A DNA stretch of 64,000 nt from Ardenticatenales bacterium (GCA_020634515.1 JACKBL010000002.1:248001-312000); one strand, 5' to 3'; shown: positions 29,635-38,814, numbered from the stretch's first letter. Notes: generated from the sequence alone by a model not told the origin. Numbers and translations: made by a program.

Positions 29635-30666
29635 CTAGATTTCCCACTGGAAGTGAACGAGGAAGCTGACATAATACTGCCCCTGCCACCGTTCGACGCC
29701 CACGACCCATGTGCCCCAGTCCATTTCCGGGCCGGCGGGAGGGGCGGGGCGGTAGACGGAGAAGTAGTTGATGCCGGCATATTCCCCCGGCAGCTTCACA
29801 AATCCAGCCGTACCGCCGTGCAGAATCTCATTGCAGCCCACCTGGGACCCGCCCAGGAGATCGCGCTGCAACAGTGGCAATACAACCTCGTCAAAAGCAC
29901 CCGTGATGGGCAGCCCGCTGCCATCGGCAATGCCCCAACTGTAATTGGCGCCGGAAGCGTAGACGTTGCTCAACGCCGCGCCCGACAGCCACACCTCAGG
30001 GTTCCACCAGTTCAGGCGCACGTGCAGGCCGCGCTGCATGTGTAGCGGTTGCAGCGCACCGCCGGCGATGGTGGTCTGCTGCCGCACCTGCGCGATGAAG
30101 GCGTCCAGAGCTGCGCGGGCGGCGGGGTCCTGGCAAAATTGCTCCGGTGCGACCACTTCCGTGAGGTACAGGTTGTTCACCCAGCCGGACGCGCCGTTGC
30201 CGGCAATCGTTACCCACTGCGACGTGCCCACGGCGGTGGCGGATTGGGCGTTCATCTGCACACCGGTTGCATCTGGCGACAGCGTGGACACGATGCGGTT
30301 GTCCACGCCCGGCCCGCCGCGCACGTTGAGCACGTCATCCGCTACGACGTAGACGACGCGGTAGGTGACGCTGGCTTGCTGAGTAGGGGCCAGTGTGGGG
30401 GTAGGGACGGCGGTCGGTTGGCCGGTGGGGGAGATGATGGGCGCGCCGGTGGCGGTGGGTACGGGGGTGAGGGTGGCGGCGGGGGCGGGAATGGTGGTCG
30501 GCGACGTGGGGCGTTCGGCGGGGATGGCCGTTTTGGTGGGGACGGGGGGCGTGGGGATGAAGAGGGTGGGTGTGGCCTCCGGTTGGGCGTTGAAGTTGCA
30601 GGCAAATGCCGGCATCACCAATAAACACAACAGGCAAAAGAACCAGACCCGCGGCATCGTTTTCAT
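29635..30666 (-). CDS. Lipoprotein with SH3b domain and Thr-Pro linker
   Basis: The protein of about 343 residues starts MKTMPRVWFF with a signal peptide and lipobox AFAC. A Pro/Thr-rich spacer follows to about residue 95. A bacterial SH3 domain lies around residues 100-170 (VLNVRGGPGVDNRIVSTL, then GWVNNLYLT). The last 170 residues are unassigned, with MQRGLHVRLNWWNPEVWLSG and HGGTAGFVKLPGEY. SH3b domains usually bind peptidoglycan or surface polymers, so a cell-envelope role is likely. GGAG lies 8 nt before the ATG. Composition flips at TGCCGGCA sites 29772 and 30607. Confidence 0.78.
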   Translation of the reverse strand: MKTMPRVWFFCLLCLLVMPAFACNFNAQPEATPTLFIPTPPVPTKTAIPAERPTSPTTIPAPAATLTPVPTATGAPIISPTGQPTAVPTPTLAPTQQASVTYRVVYVVADDVLNVRGGPGVDNRIVSTLSPDATGVQMNAQSATAVGTSQWVTIAGNGASGWVNNLYLTEVVAPEQFCQDPAARAALDAFIAQVRQQTTIAGGALQPLHMQRGLHVRLNWWNPEVWLSGAALSNVYASGANYSWGIADGSGLPITGAFDEVVLPLLQRDLLGGSQVGCNEILHGGTAGFVKLPGEYAGINYFSVYRPAPPAGPEMDWGTWVVGVERWQGQYYVSFLVHFQWEI

Positions 30667-30685
30667 CTTGTATTCTCCAAATAGG

Positions 30686-30786
30686 GCCAATCCAGAAAAA
30701 TAGCGATCCGGAAAAAGCGCGGTTTTCTGGATTGGCTTGAGGCTTTTTCGGTATGGAATAGGATCATTCAAATTCCGAAAAAGCCT
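30686..30786. repeat. Twin-hairpin repeat family C, copy 1
   Basis: The 101-bp unit consists of two adjacent hairpins: CCAATCCAGAAAA with TTTTCTGGATTGG, then AGGCTTTTTCGG with CCGAAAAAGCCT. A second copy of the same length is at 42443-42543. Confidence 0.8.
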
Positions 30787-30960
30787 GGCGTGGTCCGCGA
30801 GGACGCGCTGATATTCGCAAACAAAGACTGCTGTCGCCGGGGCGGCAGCTATCTCATTCTACCCCATAAACGCGCGCGTAACTTGTTTGGTTCCCCCACG
30901 CCGCGTTGTGCTAGACTTGGGGCCATCCACCCATCAATCTCTGTTTTTGGAGGCTTACGC

Positions 30961-32481
30961 ATGAAATCCGTACTACGAAAACTGCAAATTGCTGACGAGA
31001 ATGAGGGCGTTTGTGCCGGCATCGATCAATGGTTCACCGATCCCCAGGCCCGCCCACTCGTCTCCTTTAACCCCACCACCGGCGAACCCCTGGCAGCCGT
31101 GCGCCAGGCAACCGCCGCCGGCTATGAGCAAGTCATGCCAGCGGCGCAGGCGGGCTTTGCCCGCTGGCGCACGTTGCCCGCGCCCCGGCGAGGTCAGCTC
31201 ATCCGCGACCTGGGCGACGCCCTGCGCGCCCACAAAGAGCCGCTGGGCGACCTTGTCAGCCTGGAAATGGGCAAAATCCGCGTCGAAGGGCACGGCGAAG
31301 TGCAGGAAATGATCGACATTTGCGACTTCGCCGTCGGTCTCTCGCGCCAGCTTTGCGGCCTCACCATGCACTCCGAGCGCCCCGGCCACCGCATGTATGA
31401 GCAGTGGCATCCTCTGGGACCCATTGGCGTGATCACGGCCTTCAACTTTCCCGTAGCCGTCTGGTCGTGGAACGCGGCCATTGCCGCCGTCTGCGGCGAC
31501 GCCGTGCTGTGGAAGCCCTCGGAACTGACCCCCCTGACGGCGGTGGCCGTGCAACACATCGCCAACCGGGTGATGGCCGACCACGGCGTCAGCGGCGTCT
31601 TTAATCTGGCGGTGGGCGGGGGCGAGGTGGGGGAGTGGATGGTGCGGGACGCGCGCCTGCCGCTGATTTCCTTCACCGGCTCCACGCGCACGGGGCGGCG
31701 GGTGGCGCAGGGCATGGCGGCGCGCCTGGGGCGCACCATTCTGGAACTGGGCGGCAACAATGCCATCATCGTGGCCGCCGACGCGGACCTGGAACTGGCG
31801 GCGCGGGCGATTGTGTTTGGCGCGGTGGGCACGGCGGGGCAGCGCTGCACGACGACGCGGCGTGTGATTGTCCATCGTGATGTGGCGGATGCGCTGGCGG
31901 AGCGATTGGTACGCGCCTATGGACAGGTGCAGATAGGGGACCCGCTGGCGGCGGGGACGTTGATGGGGCCGTTGGTGACGGAGAATGCGACGCGGGCGAT
32001 GGCAGCGGCGCTGGCGCAGGCGCAGGCGGAGGGGGGGATGGTGCTGGTGGGGGGCGGAATGCGGGCGGATCTGGGTGTGAATTTCGTGGAGCCGGCGGTG
32101 GTGAAAATGCCGGCACAAACCCCCATCGTCCGCCAGGAAACCTTCGCCCCCATTCTCTACCTGCTCACCTACGACGATCTGGAAGAAGCGTTGCGGCTGC
32201 ACAACGACGTGCCGCAGGGCCTGTCCAGCGCCATCTTCACCGACAGCCTGCGCGCGGCGGAAGCGTTTCTGGCGGCCACCGGCTCCGATTGCGGCATTGC
32301 CAACGTCAACGTGGGAACCAGTGGCGCCGAAATCGGCGGCGCTTTTGGCGGCGAAAAGGAAACGGGCGGCGGGCGCGAATCCGGCTCCGACGCCTGGAAG
32401 GCCTACATGCGCCGGCAGACGAACACCATCAACTGGTCCAACGCCCTCCCCCTGGCCCAGGGCATCACCTTTGGCGATTAG
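30961..32481 (+). CDS. ALDH7-type aldehyde dehydrogenase (alpha-aminoadipic semialdehyde dehydrogenase-like)
   Basis: The 506-residue protein has the full aldehyde dehydrogenase core: FNFPVAVWSWN at about 161-171, SFTGSTRTGRR near 237, catalytic Glu262 in LELGGNNAI and catalytic Cys296 in GTAGQRCTTTRR. The Asn-Asn after ELGG, the Thr triplet after the Cys and the length fit the ALDH7/antiquitin group, which oxidises alpha-aminoadipic semialdehyde in lysine breakdown. Other aldehydes are possible. GGAGG lies 8 nt before the ATG. With a LysO-type exporter nearby, a lysine theme is conceivable but unproven. It meets the next gene tail to tail with a 4-nt overlap. Confidence 0.88.
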   Translation: MKSVLRKLQIADENEGVCAGIDQWFTDPQARPLVSFNPTTGEPLAAVRQATAAGYEQVMPAAQAGFARWRTLPAPRRGQLIRDLGDALRAHKEPLGDLVSLEMGKIRVEGHGEVQEMIDICDFAVGLSRQLCGLTMHSERPGHRMYEQWHPLGPIGVITAFNFPVAVWSWNAAIAAVCGDAVLWKPSELTPLTAVAVQHIANRVMADHGVSGVFNLAVGGGEVGEWMVRDARLPLISFTGSTRTGRRVAQGMAARLGRTILELGGNNAIIVAADADLELAARAIVFGAVGTAGQRCTTTRRVIVHRDVADALAERLVRAYGQVQIGDPLAAGTLMGPLVTENATRAMAAALAQAQAEGGMVLVGGGMRADLGVNFVEPAVVKMPAQTPIVRQETFAPILYLLTYDDLEEALRLHNDVPQGLSSAIFTDSLRAAEAFLAATGSDCGIANVNVGTSGAEIGGAFGGEKETGGGRESGSDAWKAYMRRQTNTINWSNALPLAQGITFGD

Positions 32482-33011
32482 GCCGCGCCTCTCTCTTCAC
32501 GCCGCTTGATCATGAGAAGCTCGCCCGACGCAGCGGGTTCTGCCTCTGGGTTGTCGTATACCTGGAATCCCGCCTGTTCGTAGACGCGAATGGCGCGCGC
32601 GTTCTCGCGCATCACGCCGAGGATGATTTGCGCCATGTCCGTGTTTTCAAAGACTTCCCGCACCACGGCATGGACCAGCGCGAGGCCGATTTTTCGCCCC
32701 CGGTACGCCGCCTGCACGTACATCTGAATGATCGTGCCCGTGTTCCGCAAATCGGGCGTGTCCAGGTCCCCCATCACAAACGGAATGTACCCGCAGATGC
32801 CGATCAAGCGTGGGCCGTCAAACGCGCCCCAGAGGAATCGGTTGTCAACCGGCGACTCCAGCGCCCGCTCAAACATGAGTTTCGGCAGCTTGCGCTGCGC
32901 TTCATAACCGGACCCAAAGCTCTCCGGGTGCAGTCGCAGACTCTCCAGCCTGATTTCCCGATACAACCCGGCATCAGCGGCGGCTAACTTGCGGTAAGAG
33001 ATTGTCCTCAT
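32478..33011 (-). CDS. GNAT-family N-acetyltransferase
   Basis: About 177 residues. The acetyl-CoA site is seen as IIQMYVQAAYRGRKIGLALVHAV (the RxxGxG/A-type loop reads RGRKIG), followed by ENARAIRVYEQAGFQVYD, the typical final strand and helix. The N-terminal LRLHPESFGSGYE is common among acetyltransferases of this type. An AGGAGAGG lies just upstream of ATG 33011. The acceptor substrate cannot be deduced. It converges on the ALDH7 gene. Confidence 0.85.
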   Translation of the reverse strand: MRTISYRKLAAADAGLYREIRLESLRLHPESFGSGYEAQRKLPKLMFERALESPVDNRFLWGAFDGPRLIGICGYIPFVMGDLDTPDLRNTGTIIQMYVQAAYRGRKIGLALVHAVVREVFENTDMAQIILGVMRENARAIRVYEQAGFQVYDNPEAEPAASGELLMIKRREERGAA

Positions 33012-33352
33012 TGCCCTCTCCTGGACGCGCCAAATGACTCTTGAGTGCCCCGAAATCAACACGGCGGAGTTGCTGCTGGCCCTCGCGTGGGCTGAGCTTA
33101 TCAAAGCCCTTATCAAGGCCCTTGTCGCCCTCGACAGGCTGTCGCCCTCGACAGGCCCAGGTAACGGGGGACGTAGCGACGCAGCGGAACTGATTGTACC
33201 TGCTTCACCTGGACTGATCCAGGGAGAAGGCCTGCTTCCCGCCAAATTAAGGCGAATGATCCGGTCGTCGTTATCAATGGTCGTTTGCTTGCCAGCCGCG
33301 GCAAGTTTTGCTATCCTACAGATATATGACGCGGTGCGTCATGGGAGGCAAT
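33012..33352. other. Divergent intergenic region
   Basis: The region lies between two divergent acetyltransferase genes and should hold both promoters. At 33080-33160 there are short repeated pieces (CTTATCAAGGCCCTT, then CCCTCGACAGGC twice). The phrase CTCGTGGGCTGAGC recurs in similar form at 35975. No gene is evident. Confidence 0.4.
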
Positions 33353-33913
33353 ATGCTTGTGAGACCGGCGACAATGACTTTTCGCACGAGAACGGGGTTG
33401 GATCTGTTTGTGCGCCCATTGTGTCTGGAGGATGCGCCCTACCTGACCGACCTTTTCGCGCACCTGGGGCCGGAGAGCCGCTACCTGCGTTTTAATCAGG
33501 CGTTATCGAATCCTGATCCAGCACTGGTGCAGGCGGAGGCGCGACGGCTGGCGCGGGTGGATCCGGAGGAGGGGGCGGCGTGGCTGGCGTTCGCCGACTT
33601 ACCGGGAGAGCCGCACGCGCCGTTGGCGGGGGCGCGTTTCATTCGCACGGGGCCAGGGGTGGCGGAGGCGTCTATTGCCGTGCGCGACGATGCGCAGCGG
33701 CAGGGGATCGGGGCCGTTATGTTGGATTTGCTGGTGCGGGAGGCGCGGCGTGCCGGCATTCACACCCTCACCGCCGTCATCCAATACAGCAACAACGGCA
33801 TCTGGCGCCTGCTCAAACAGTCCGGCCTCCCCTACCGCCGCGGCGGCGCGGGCACATGGGTGGAAATCTTCGTGGATATTGCCGCGCGGCCAGACGACCC
33901 AACGCCAATTTGA
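33353..33913 (+). CDS. GNAT-family N-acetyltransferase
   Basis: About 186 residues. The acetyl-CoA binding segment is ASIAVRDDAQRQGIGAVMLDLL (QRQGIG loop), followed by the NNGIWRLLKQSGLPYRRG end. The N-terminal VRPLCLEDAPYLTDLFAHLGPESRYLRF resembles acetyltransferases that act on protein lysines or small amines in the Pat-like group, though nothing defines the acceptor. A GGGAGG precedes ATG 33353; an upstream ATG at 33308 has no RBS. GC skew flips at TGCCGGCA 33751. Confidence 0.83.
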   Translation: MLVRPATMTFRTRTGLDLFVRPLCLEDAPYLTDLFAHLGPESRYLRFNQALSNPDPALVQAEARRLARVDPEEGAAWLAFADLPGEPHAPLAGARFIRTGPGVAEASIAVRDDAQRQGIGAVMLDLLVREARRAGIHTLTAVIQYSNNGIWRLLKQSGLPYRRGGAGTWVEIFVDIAARPDDPTPI

Positions 33914-33922
33914 GCCAGCCGC

Positions 33923-34918
33923 CTACGGGTTCCAGGCACTATACGTGTCCAGCACCTCCCCCTGCGTGGCCCAGGTGATAATACCCTCCGTTTCCAGATG
34001 CCGCATCTGCATCAAGAAGTAGCGCAATGGCGCTTCATTCTCGTGGCTGTAGATGTCCACCGGTAGATAGGCGCTCAACTTGCCCACCCGTGTTGGATCG
34101 TGCAGCGCCGCCGCCGCCAGAATTTGGCGCACCAGCGTGTTTGTGTCCGCGAATGTCAGCGGGCAATCCGGCGCGCACGCGCCATCTTCCGCCATGTAAT
34201 CCAGCCGCCCCAAATCCCCCGCGCTCACCAAAATCACCCCATCTTCATCCGCGACGAAATCCACCGCGTCCGCCACCATGAACGGGTGCATCCGCTGTGC
34301 CAGGTCTACGGGAGCCTGTTCGTGGAAGGCTACCTGGCGGATGTATTCGTCCGTCCAGCCATCGGGGCGATTTTGCAGCGGCATGGACAGGTAGTGCATG
34401 CCTACGATGCCGTTTACATAATCAAACCCGGCCATGTCGGCGGCCAGCGCCCAATCGTTGACGCCGCCCGCGCCAGAGCAGCCGCGATTGTTTTCCGCGC
34501 CCACCAGGTCATCAACCAGCACTTTGTTCTCGTGTAGCAGCGCGGCGAATTGGGGAATGGGCATGGGGGGATCGTTGAAGCCAATGTCGCAATGCGTGCC
34601 GACGCCGTGCCCGCGCATGATGGCCTCTAGCAGCACGTTTGTGCCCCAAATGGCATTGGCGCGGGCAAAGGGCTTCTCGCTCTCAATGGTCATTTTCGCC
34701 CCATACGTTTCAAACAACTTCATGCCGTAGCGCAGTTGCTCGACGTGCGCGTGGAAAATGTCCGGGTCCTGGTCGTCCAGAAAACTGGCTTCCATGTGGG
34801 TCATGGTGGTGAAGAGCAGGGGCGCGGGTGGGGCGGTGGCGGACGTGGTGCGGGCCGCGCCCCAGGTGGTGAGCAGCAGTGGCAGGGCCAGCAGCAGGGC
34901 GGATAGGGAGCGTTTCAT
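33923..34918 (-). CDS. Secreted protein of unknown function, deacetylase-like start
   Basis: The 331-residue product starts with a clear signal peptide (MKRSLSALLLALPLLLTTWGAA). The mature part begins LLFTTMTHMEASFLDDQ and has GHGVGTHCDIGF near residue 107. This resembles the substrate-binding His-Asp segment of polysaccharide deacetylase-like folds, but the complete NodB motif set is not visible. It also has GCSGAGGVNDWALAA and GIVGMHYLSMP. I do not recognise it further. AGGAGGAAA precedes the ATG. It converges on the acetyltransferase gene. Confidence 0.6.
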   Translation of the reverse strand: MKRSLSALLLALPLLLTTWGAARTTSATAPPAPLLFTTMTHMEASFLDDQDPDIFHAHVEQLRYGMKLFETYGAKMTIESEKPFARANAIWGTNVLLEAIMRGHGVGTHCDIGFNDPPMPIPQFAALLHENKVLVDDLVGAENNRGCSGAGGVNDWALAADMAGFDYVNGIVGMHYLSMPLQNRPDGWTDEYIRQVAFHEQAPVDLAQRMHPFMVADAVDFVADEDGVILVSAGDLGRLDYMAEDGACAPDCPLTFADTNTLVRQILAAAALHDPTRVGKLSAYLPVDIYSHENEAPLRYFLMQMRHLETEGIITWATQGEVLDTYSAWNP

Positions 34919-35057
34919 GGTTTTCCTCCTGGTGATGTGGTTTTTGTTGATGGGTCAGGTGGCTTGTACTGTACTCCGCGCGTTTTATTTCTGTGCAATC
35001 GGGCTGTAAAGAGTTTGTAAACGGGGGAAATGCCGGCACTCTGCCCATGGCCCAAAT

Positions 35058-35277
35058 TAGAAAATGGGACAACCCTTTGTCGTCCGATTTTCCAAATCGG
35101 ACAGGTCCCATTTAGAAAATGGGACAACTCTCTGTAGTCCGATTTTCCAAATCGGACAGGTCCCATTTAGAAAATGGGGCAACCCTTTGTCGTCCGCTTC
35201 TCCAAATCGGACAGGTCCCATTTAGAAAATGGGACAACTCCCTCCTGTACGCCGGTTTACCAAATCGGATACCACCA
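35058..35277. repeat. Four tandem 55-bp units with nested palindromes
   Basis: Four units start at 35058, 35113, 35168 and 35223. Each contains an inner inverted repeat GTCCGATTTT/AAATCGGAC and an outer pair AAAATGGGAC/GTCCCATTT, so each folds as a stem. The fourth is the most diverged. They lie between a secreted-protein gene and the TetR promoter. Confidence 0.9.
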
Positions 35278-35297
35278 ACCCACAATCAGACTGCGTC

Positions 35298-35325
35298 TTG
35301 ACAAAGCAAAAAAGCCGGGTAATAT
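35298..35325 (+). promoter_or_regulatory. Sigma70-type promoter of the TetR gene
   Basis: TTGACA at 35298-35303 and TAATAT at 35320-35325 are separated by 16 nt. The operator palindrome begins 3 nt after the -10 box, so bound repressor would block initiation. Confidence 0.7.
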
Positions 35326-35328
35326 AAA

Positions 35329-35350
35329 ACAAACCGACCGGTCGGTTTGT
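35329..35350. promoter_or_regulatory. Perfect 22-bp palindromic operator (TetR type)
   Basis: The half-site ACAAACCGACC is followed directly by its exact inverted copy. ACCGACCGGTCGGT cores are well known for TetR-family regulators. It lies 17 bp before the TetR start codon, indicating autorepression. Confidence 0.85.
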
Positions 35351-35367
35351 AATTCGAAGGTCTCATT

Positions 35368-35970
35368 ATGTCCAAAAGCAAAGCCCAACGTAGCAGAGAC
35401 AAAATCTTGCGCGCGGCCACGAGCGTTTTTGCGGAAAAGGGATTCGAGGCCGCCAGCATGGACGACATCGTGCAGGCGTCCGGCGTGAGTAAGGGAGGCA
35501 TCTACTGGCACTTTAAGAGCAAAGACGAGATGATCGCCGCCGTTTTCCGCGAGTTATTTGAGCAAGAAATAGAACAGATGGCGGCACTCGTGGTCGCGGG
35601 CGGCAGCGCCAGCGAGCGATTGGCGCACATCATGCGCGCCAGCGTGGCCGATGTGCAGGCGCTCGATGCGGAACTCCCTTTCACGTTGGAGATTTACGCC
35701 CAGGCGGCGCGCCAGGAGGCGCTGGGAGAAGTGCTGCAAGCGTATTTCAGCCGTTATCATGCGATGCTGACGGAACTGGTGGCGCAGGGCGTGGCGCAGG
35801 GTGAGTTCCGCCCGGTGGACCCCGCCGACACCGCCTTAACGCTGATGTCGCTGTTTGAAGGACTGCTGCTCCTCTGGGTCTTTAGTCACGACGCGCTGGA
35901 CCTGTCGCGTCAGGTGGAAGCGAGTCTGTCGTTGCTGCTGGCGGGTATTGGGCCGCCACCCACACAATAA
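35368..35970 (+). CDS. TetR/AcrR-family transcriptional regulator
   Basis: The 200-residue protein has the TetR DNA-binding domain: RDKILRAATSVFAEKGFEAASMDDIVQASGVSKGGIYWHFKSKDEM at residues 9-55, with the usual helix-turn-helix. The C-terminal ligand domain is TetR_C-like, with LFEGLLLLWVFSHD near 165. A promoter and a perfect operator lie just upstream, so it represses itself. The oxidoreductase, monooxygenase and membrane protein downstream on the same strand are probable targets, though 248 nt separate it from the first of them. Confidence 0.92.
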   Translation: MSKSKAQRSRDKILRAATSVFAEKGFEAASMDDIVQASGVSKGGIYWHFKSKDEMIAAVFRELFEQEIEQMAALVVAGGSASERLAHIMRASVADVQALDAELPFTLEIYAQAARQEALGEVLQAYFSRYHAMLTELVAQGVAQGEFRPVDPADTALTLMSLFEGLLLLWVFSHDALDLSRQVEASLSLLLAGIGPPPTQ

Positions 35971-36218
35971 CCGCTGGCCCCCTCGTGGGCTGAGCCTGCC
36001 GCAGCCCATGTAGCCTGCCGCGGCCCGTAAACGGGCGACCGACCGCAGGCGCGGCGGCGCGCCCGCGAAATTCAGGCTGTCATGCAAGATTGGGATGGTC
36101 CCGGCAATGTCGCTCGTTTTCTCACCGCGCATTTTGGCGCATAACTCGCGGCACCAACGTAGTCATGGTTCCTTGATTCCGGTTAGGCCGCCTTGTCAGG
36201 CAAAATGGAGGTATTTCG

Positions 36219-36722
36219 ATGAATACAGAAACTGGCTCAACACAACGTCATCCCCCACGCGGTTTCAGCCGCCTGCTTTACCGGCTGCCGATCTGGTTTT
36301 ATCGCTGGCATCTGGGCTGGTTGTTAGGGGGGCGGTTTCTGCTGCTGAACCACGTGGGGCGCAAGAGTGGGCGGCCACGGCAGGCCGTGGTGGAGGTGGC
36401 CGGGTACGATAAGGCCACGGACATCTATCTCGTCGCCGCCGGATTTGGCCCTAAGTCTGACTGGTATCGCAATGTAGTGAAGACGCCCGACGTGACGATC
36501 CAGGTAGGCCGCCGCCGCCTGGCCGTCACCGCCGTTCCGTTGTCGCCGCAAGAGTCCGGGCAAGCGATGGTGGATTATGCTCACAGGCATCCAGGCGCGG
36601 CGCGCACGCTGGCGCGCGTGTTGGGATTCGTTGTGACGGGCAGTGACGATGAGTATCGTCGGCTGGCGGAGCAGCATATTCCATTTGTTGCTTTTCGCCC
36701 GCGCGCCCAGGCGAAATTGTAA
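36219..36722 (+). CDS. Deazaflavin (F420)-dependent nitroreductase-like oxidoreductase
   Basis: The 167-residue protein fits the DDN/F420-dependent nitroreductase family. It has LLNHVGRKSGRPRQAVVEV, then YLVAAGFGPKSDWYRNVVKTPDVTIQVGRR. These correspond to the glycine-rich cofactor loop, the Trp-Tyr-x-Asn motif and the following strand of that family. Members use F420H2, or in some cases flavin, to reduce enones, nitro compounds or quinones. A GGAGG lies about 10 nt before the ATG. It sits between the TetR regulator and a FAD monooxygenase, which suggests handling of a xenobiotic or redox-active metabolite. Confidence 0.85.
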   Translation: MNTETGSTQRHPPRGFSRLLYRLPIWFYRWHLGWLLGGRFLLLNHVGRKSGRPRQAVVEVAGYDKATDIYLVAAGFGPKSDWYRNVVKTPDVTIQVGRRRLAVTAVPLSPQESGQAMVDYAHRHPGAARTLARVLGFVVTGSDDEYRRLAEQHIPFVAFRPRAQAKL

Positions 36723-36745
36723 CGGAGCAAGGGAGGCGGTGCTGT

Positions 36746-37913
36746 ATGTTACGGAATAGACGTGTGTTGATTTGTGGGGGGGATTGCCGGCATTTCCCTG
36801 GCCTACTGGTTGCATCAATACGGATTCGCGCCCGTGATCGTCGAGAAAAGCCACGCCCTGCGCGACGCCGGTTACATGATCGACTTCTACGGCTCCGGCT
36901 ATGACGTGGCCGAAAAAATGGGCATCCTGCCGCAACTGGGTCAACGGCACTACCCCGTCCCTGAACTGGACTTCGTAAACAGCCGGGGCCAGACGCAAAG
37001 CCGCATCGAACTGGAGAAGATGCGCCAACTGCTCAACTATCGCCATTTCAACTTCATGCGCGGCGACCTGGTGGACATCCTGTACGCGCAGATTCAAGAC
37101 CATGTGCCCGTACACTTTGGCGTGACTATCGCCGACTTGCGATTGCGGCCTGATGGCGTGGACGTGACCTTCGCCGATGGTCGTCAGCAAACGGTTGATC
37201 TTGTCATTGGCGCGGACGGCTACCACTCCCAGGTGCGCGCGCTGCTTTGGGGCGCGGAAAGCCAGTTTGCCTATCACCTGGGGTATCAGGTTTGCTGCGG
37301 CATTATTGATGATTTTTTGGGAAACCAGGATACGTTTTATAGTTATCTGGAGCCGGGCAAACAGGCCGCCGTCTACCCGATACGCGGCGGACGGCTGGCG
37401 ACGTTCTTCGTCTGGCAATCGCCGCCGCGGTTGTCCCTGTCGCCCGCCGAACAGATGACGATGCTGAAAGAGACTTTTGCCGGCATGGGCTGGGCAATTC
37501 CCCAGGTCGTCAAGGAGATGATGGCGCTGCCCCGGTTCTATTTCGACACCGTTTCGCAAATACGCATGCCCTCCTGGTATCAGGGGCGTGTAGCCCTCGT
37601 TGGCGACGCCTGCCAATGCCTTACGCTCGTTTCCGGGCAAGGGGCCTCCATGGCGCTGGCCGGAGCCTATCTGCTGGCGGAACAGCTACGCCTGGCGAAT
37701 GGTGACCATGAGCGCGCCTTCGCCGCCTATCAGGCGCAACTGAAGCCGGAAATCGAGGAGCGGCAGGTGCGGGCGGAAAAGTTCGCCCGCTCTTTTGTGC
37801 CGCACAGCGCGTTTGGGATCAGGCTGCAAAATCTCTATCTGAAAGTGGCTTTCTTGCCCGGTTTTCGTCTGCTTTTTAAGCAATTCATTGGCGCCAAGAG
37901 CATCATTAAGTAG
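36746..37913 (+). CDS. FAD-dependent monooxygenase (PheA/TetX type), N-terminal frameshift at a G7 run
   Basis: The long frame (GTG 36774) encodes 379 residues: GGIAGISLAYWLHQYGFAP, GADGYHSQVRALLW near 150 and GRVALVGDACQCLTLVSGQGASMALAGAY near 275. These are the three FAD motifs of aromatic hydroxylases. The first strand, MLRNRRVLICGGG, is encoded from ATG 36746 in another frame. A run of seven G at 36776-36782 separates the two; six or nine would join them. The break is either a sequencing error in the G run or slippage. About 388 residues is normal for the family. It belongs with the DDN-type oxidoreductase and the membrane protein that follows 18 nt later. Confidence 0.85.
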
Positions 37914-37931
37914 TAGAACGGGAGAAAAAAG

Positions 37932-38537
37932 ATGAATGTGGATTGGACACCGCCGCCGCCGCGCGAGGGGCTGGCGGGTGAATGGGACAAACTGATTGGT
38001 CCTGGGGCGACGCGAGCGGAACAATGGTTGATAGTAATGCCGGCACTCATCGCCCCTCTTTTGCTCCTCATCCATATCCTGTCCACGGACCTTGACTGGT
38101 CCATCGTGCAGATCATCGTCGGCGCGGTACTCGCCCTGGACGTTACAGGCGGCATCATCGCCAATGCCACCACGGCCGCCAAACGCTGGTATCACCGTCC
38201 TGGCCAGGGCACGCGCCAGCACCTCACCTTCATCGCCCTTCATGGCGTCCATCTGTTGCTCGTCGCCTGGTTCTTCTCTGGGCAAGATTGGCTTTACTTC
38301 GCCATCTACTTCGCTTATTTGCTCCTGGCGGCCTGGCTCATCATGCGCGCTCCCCTTTATTTGCGGCGCAGCGCGGCCTTGCTTGGGGTGAGCCTTGCCT
38401 TACTTCTCAACGCCTATCTGTTGCCCGCGGTAGCGGGCATGGAATGGTTCATCCCCTTCCTCTTCCTCAAACTCTTGCTCAGCCACCTTCTGCCCGAAGC
38501 CCCTTACACCCCGGACGCCCGCGCTCCCCTCGCCTAG
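37932..38537 (+). CDS. Polytopic membrane protein of unknown function
   Basis: The 201-residue protein has five or six predicted membrane helices after a short polar N-terminus (MNVDWTPPPPREGLAGEWDKL). Segments include VQIIVGAVLALDVTGGIIANATTAAKRWYH and HLTFIALHGVHLLLVAWFF. I cannot assign a family. It follows the FAD monooxygenase by 18 nt, with GGGAG before the ATG, so it is the last gene of that operon. A role in moving the substrate or product is possible. Confidence 0.65.
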   Translation: MNVDWTPPPPREGLAGEWDKLIGPGATRAEQWLIVMPALIAPLLLLIHILSTDLDWSIVQIIVGAVLALDVTGGIIANATTAAKRWYHRPGQGTRQHLTFIALHGVHLLLVAWFFSGQDWLYFAIYFAYLLLAAWLIMRAPLYLRRSAALLGVSLALLLNAYLLPAVAGMEWFIPFLFLKLLLSHLLPEAPYTPDARAPLA

Positions 38538-38814
38538 GGCGCATCCGTTAATAGATTTGGAAATGACGGATGCGCTGGAAGGGTTCTTACTTGTGGGAAA
38601 ATCCAAAGTAATTCTCGAACGAACCCTTAGAGCCAAAGGCGACAATGCACGGCTGCCGCCCCAGAAGTTCGATTTCAGACCAAAAGTGGGTCGCAAGCCA
38701 ATTCATTTGTCGTCAAGACAACTTCCGGGAAGGTGGTCGTGAATTTTGCAGACCGGAAAAGTTCGTTACGGGACTCTGGCGTTTTAGGCGTGAAGGCTTC
38801 AGTCGGCCCACATA

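Noticed and set aside
35058..35277. CRISPR-like array
   Set aside because: The four 55-bp units are directly contiguous with no unique spacers and are internally palindromic, so they are tandem repeats.
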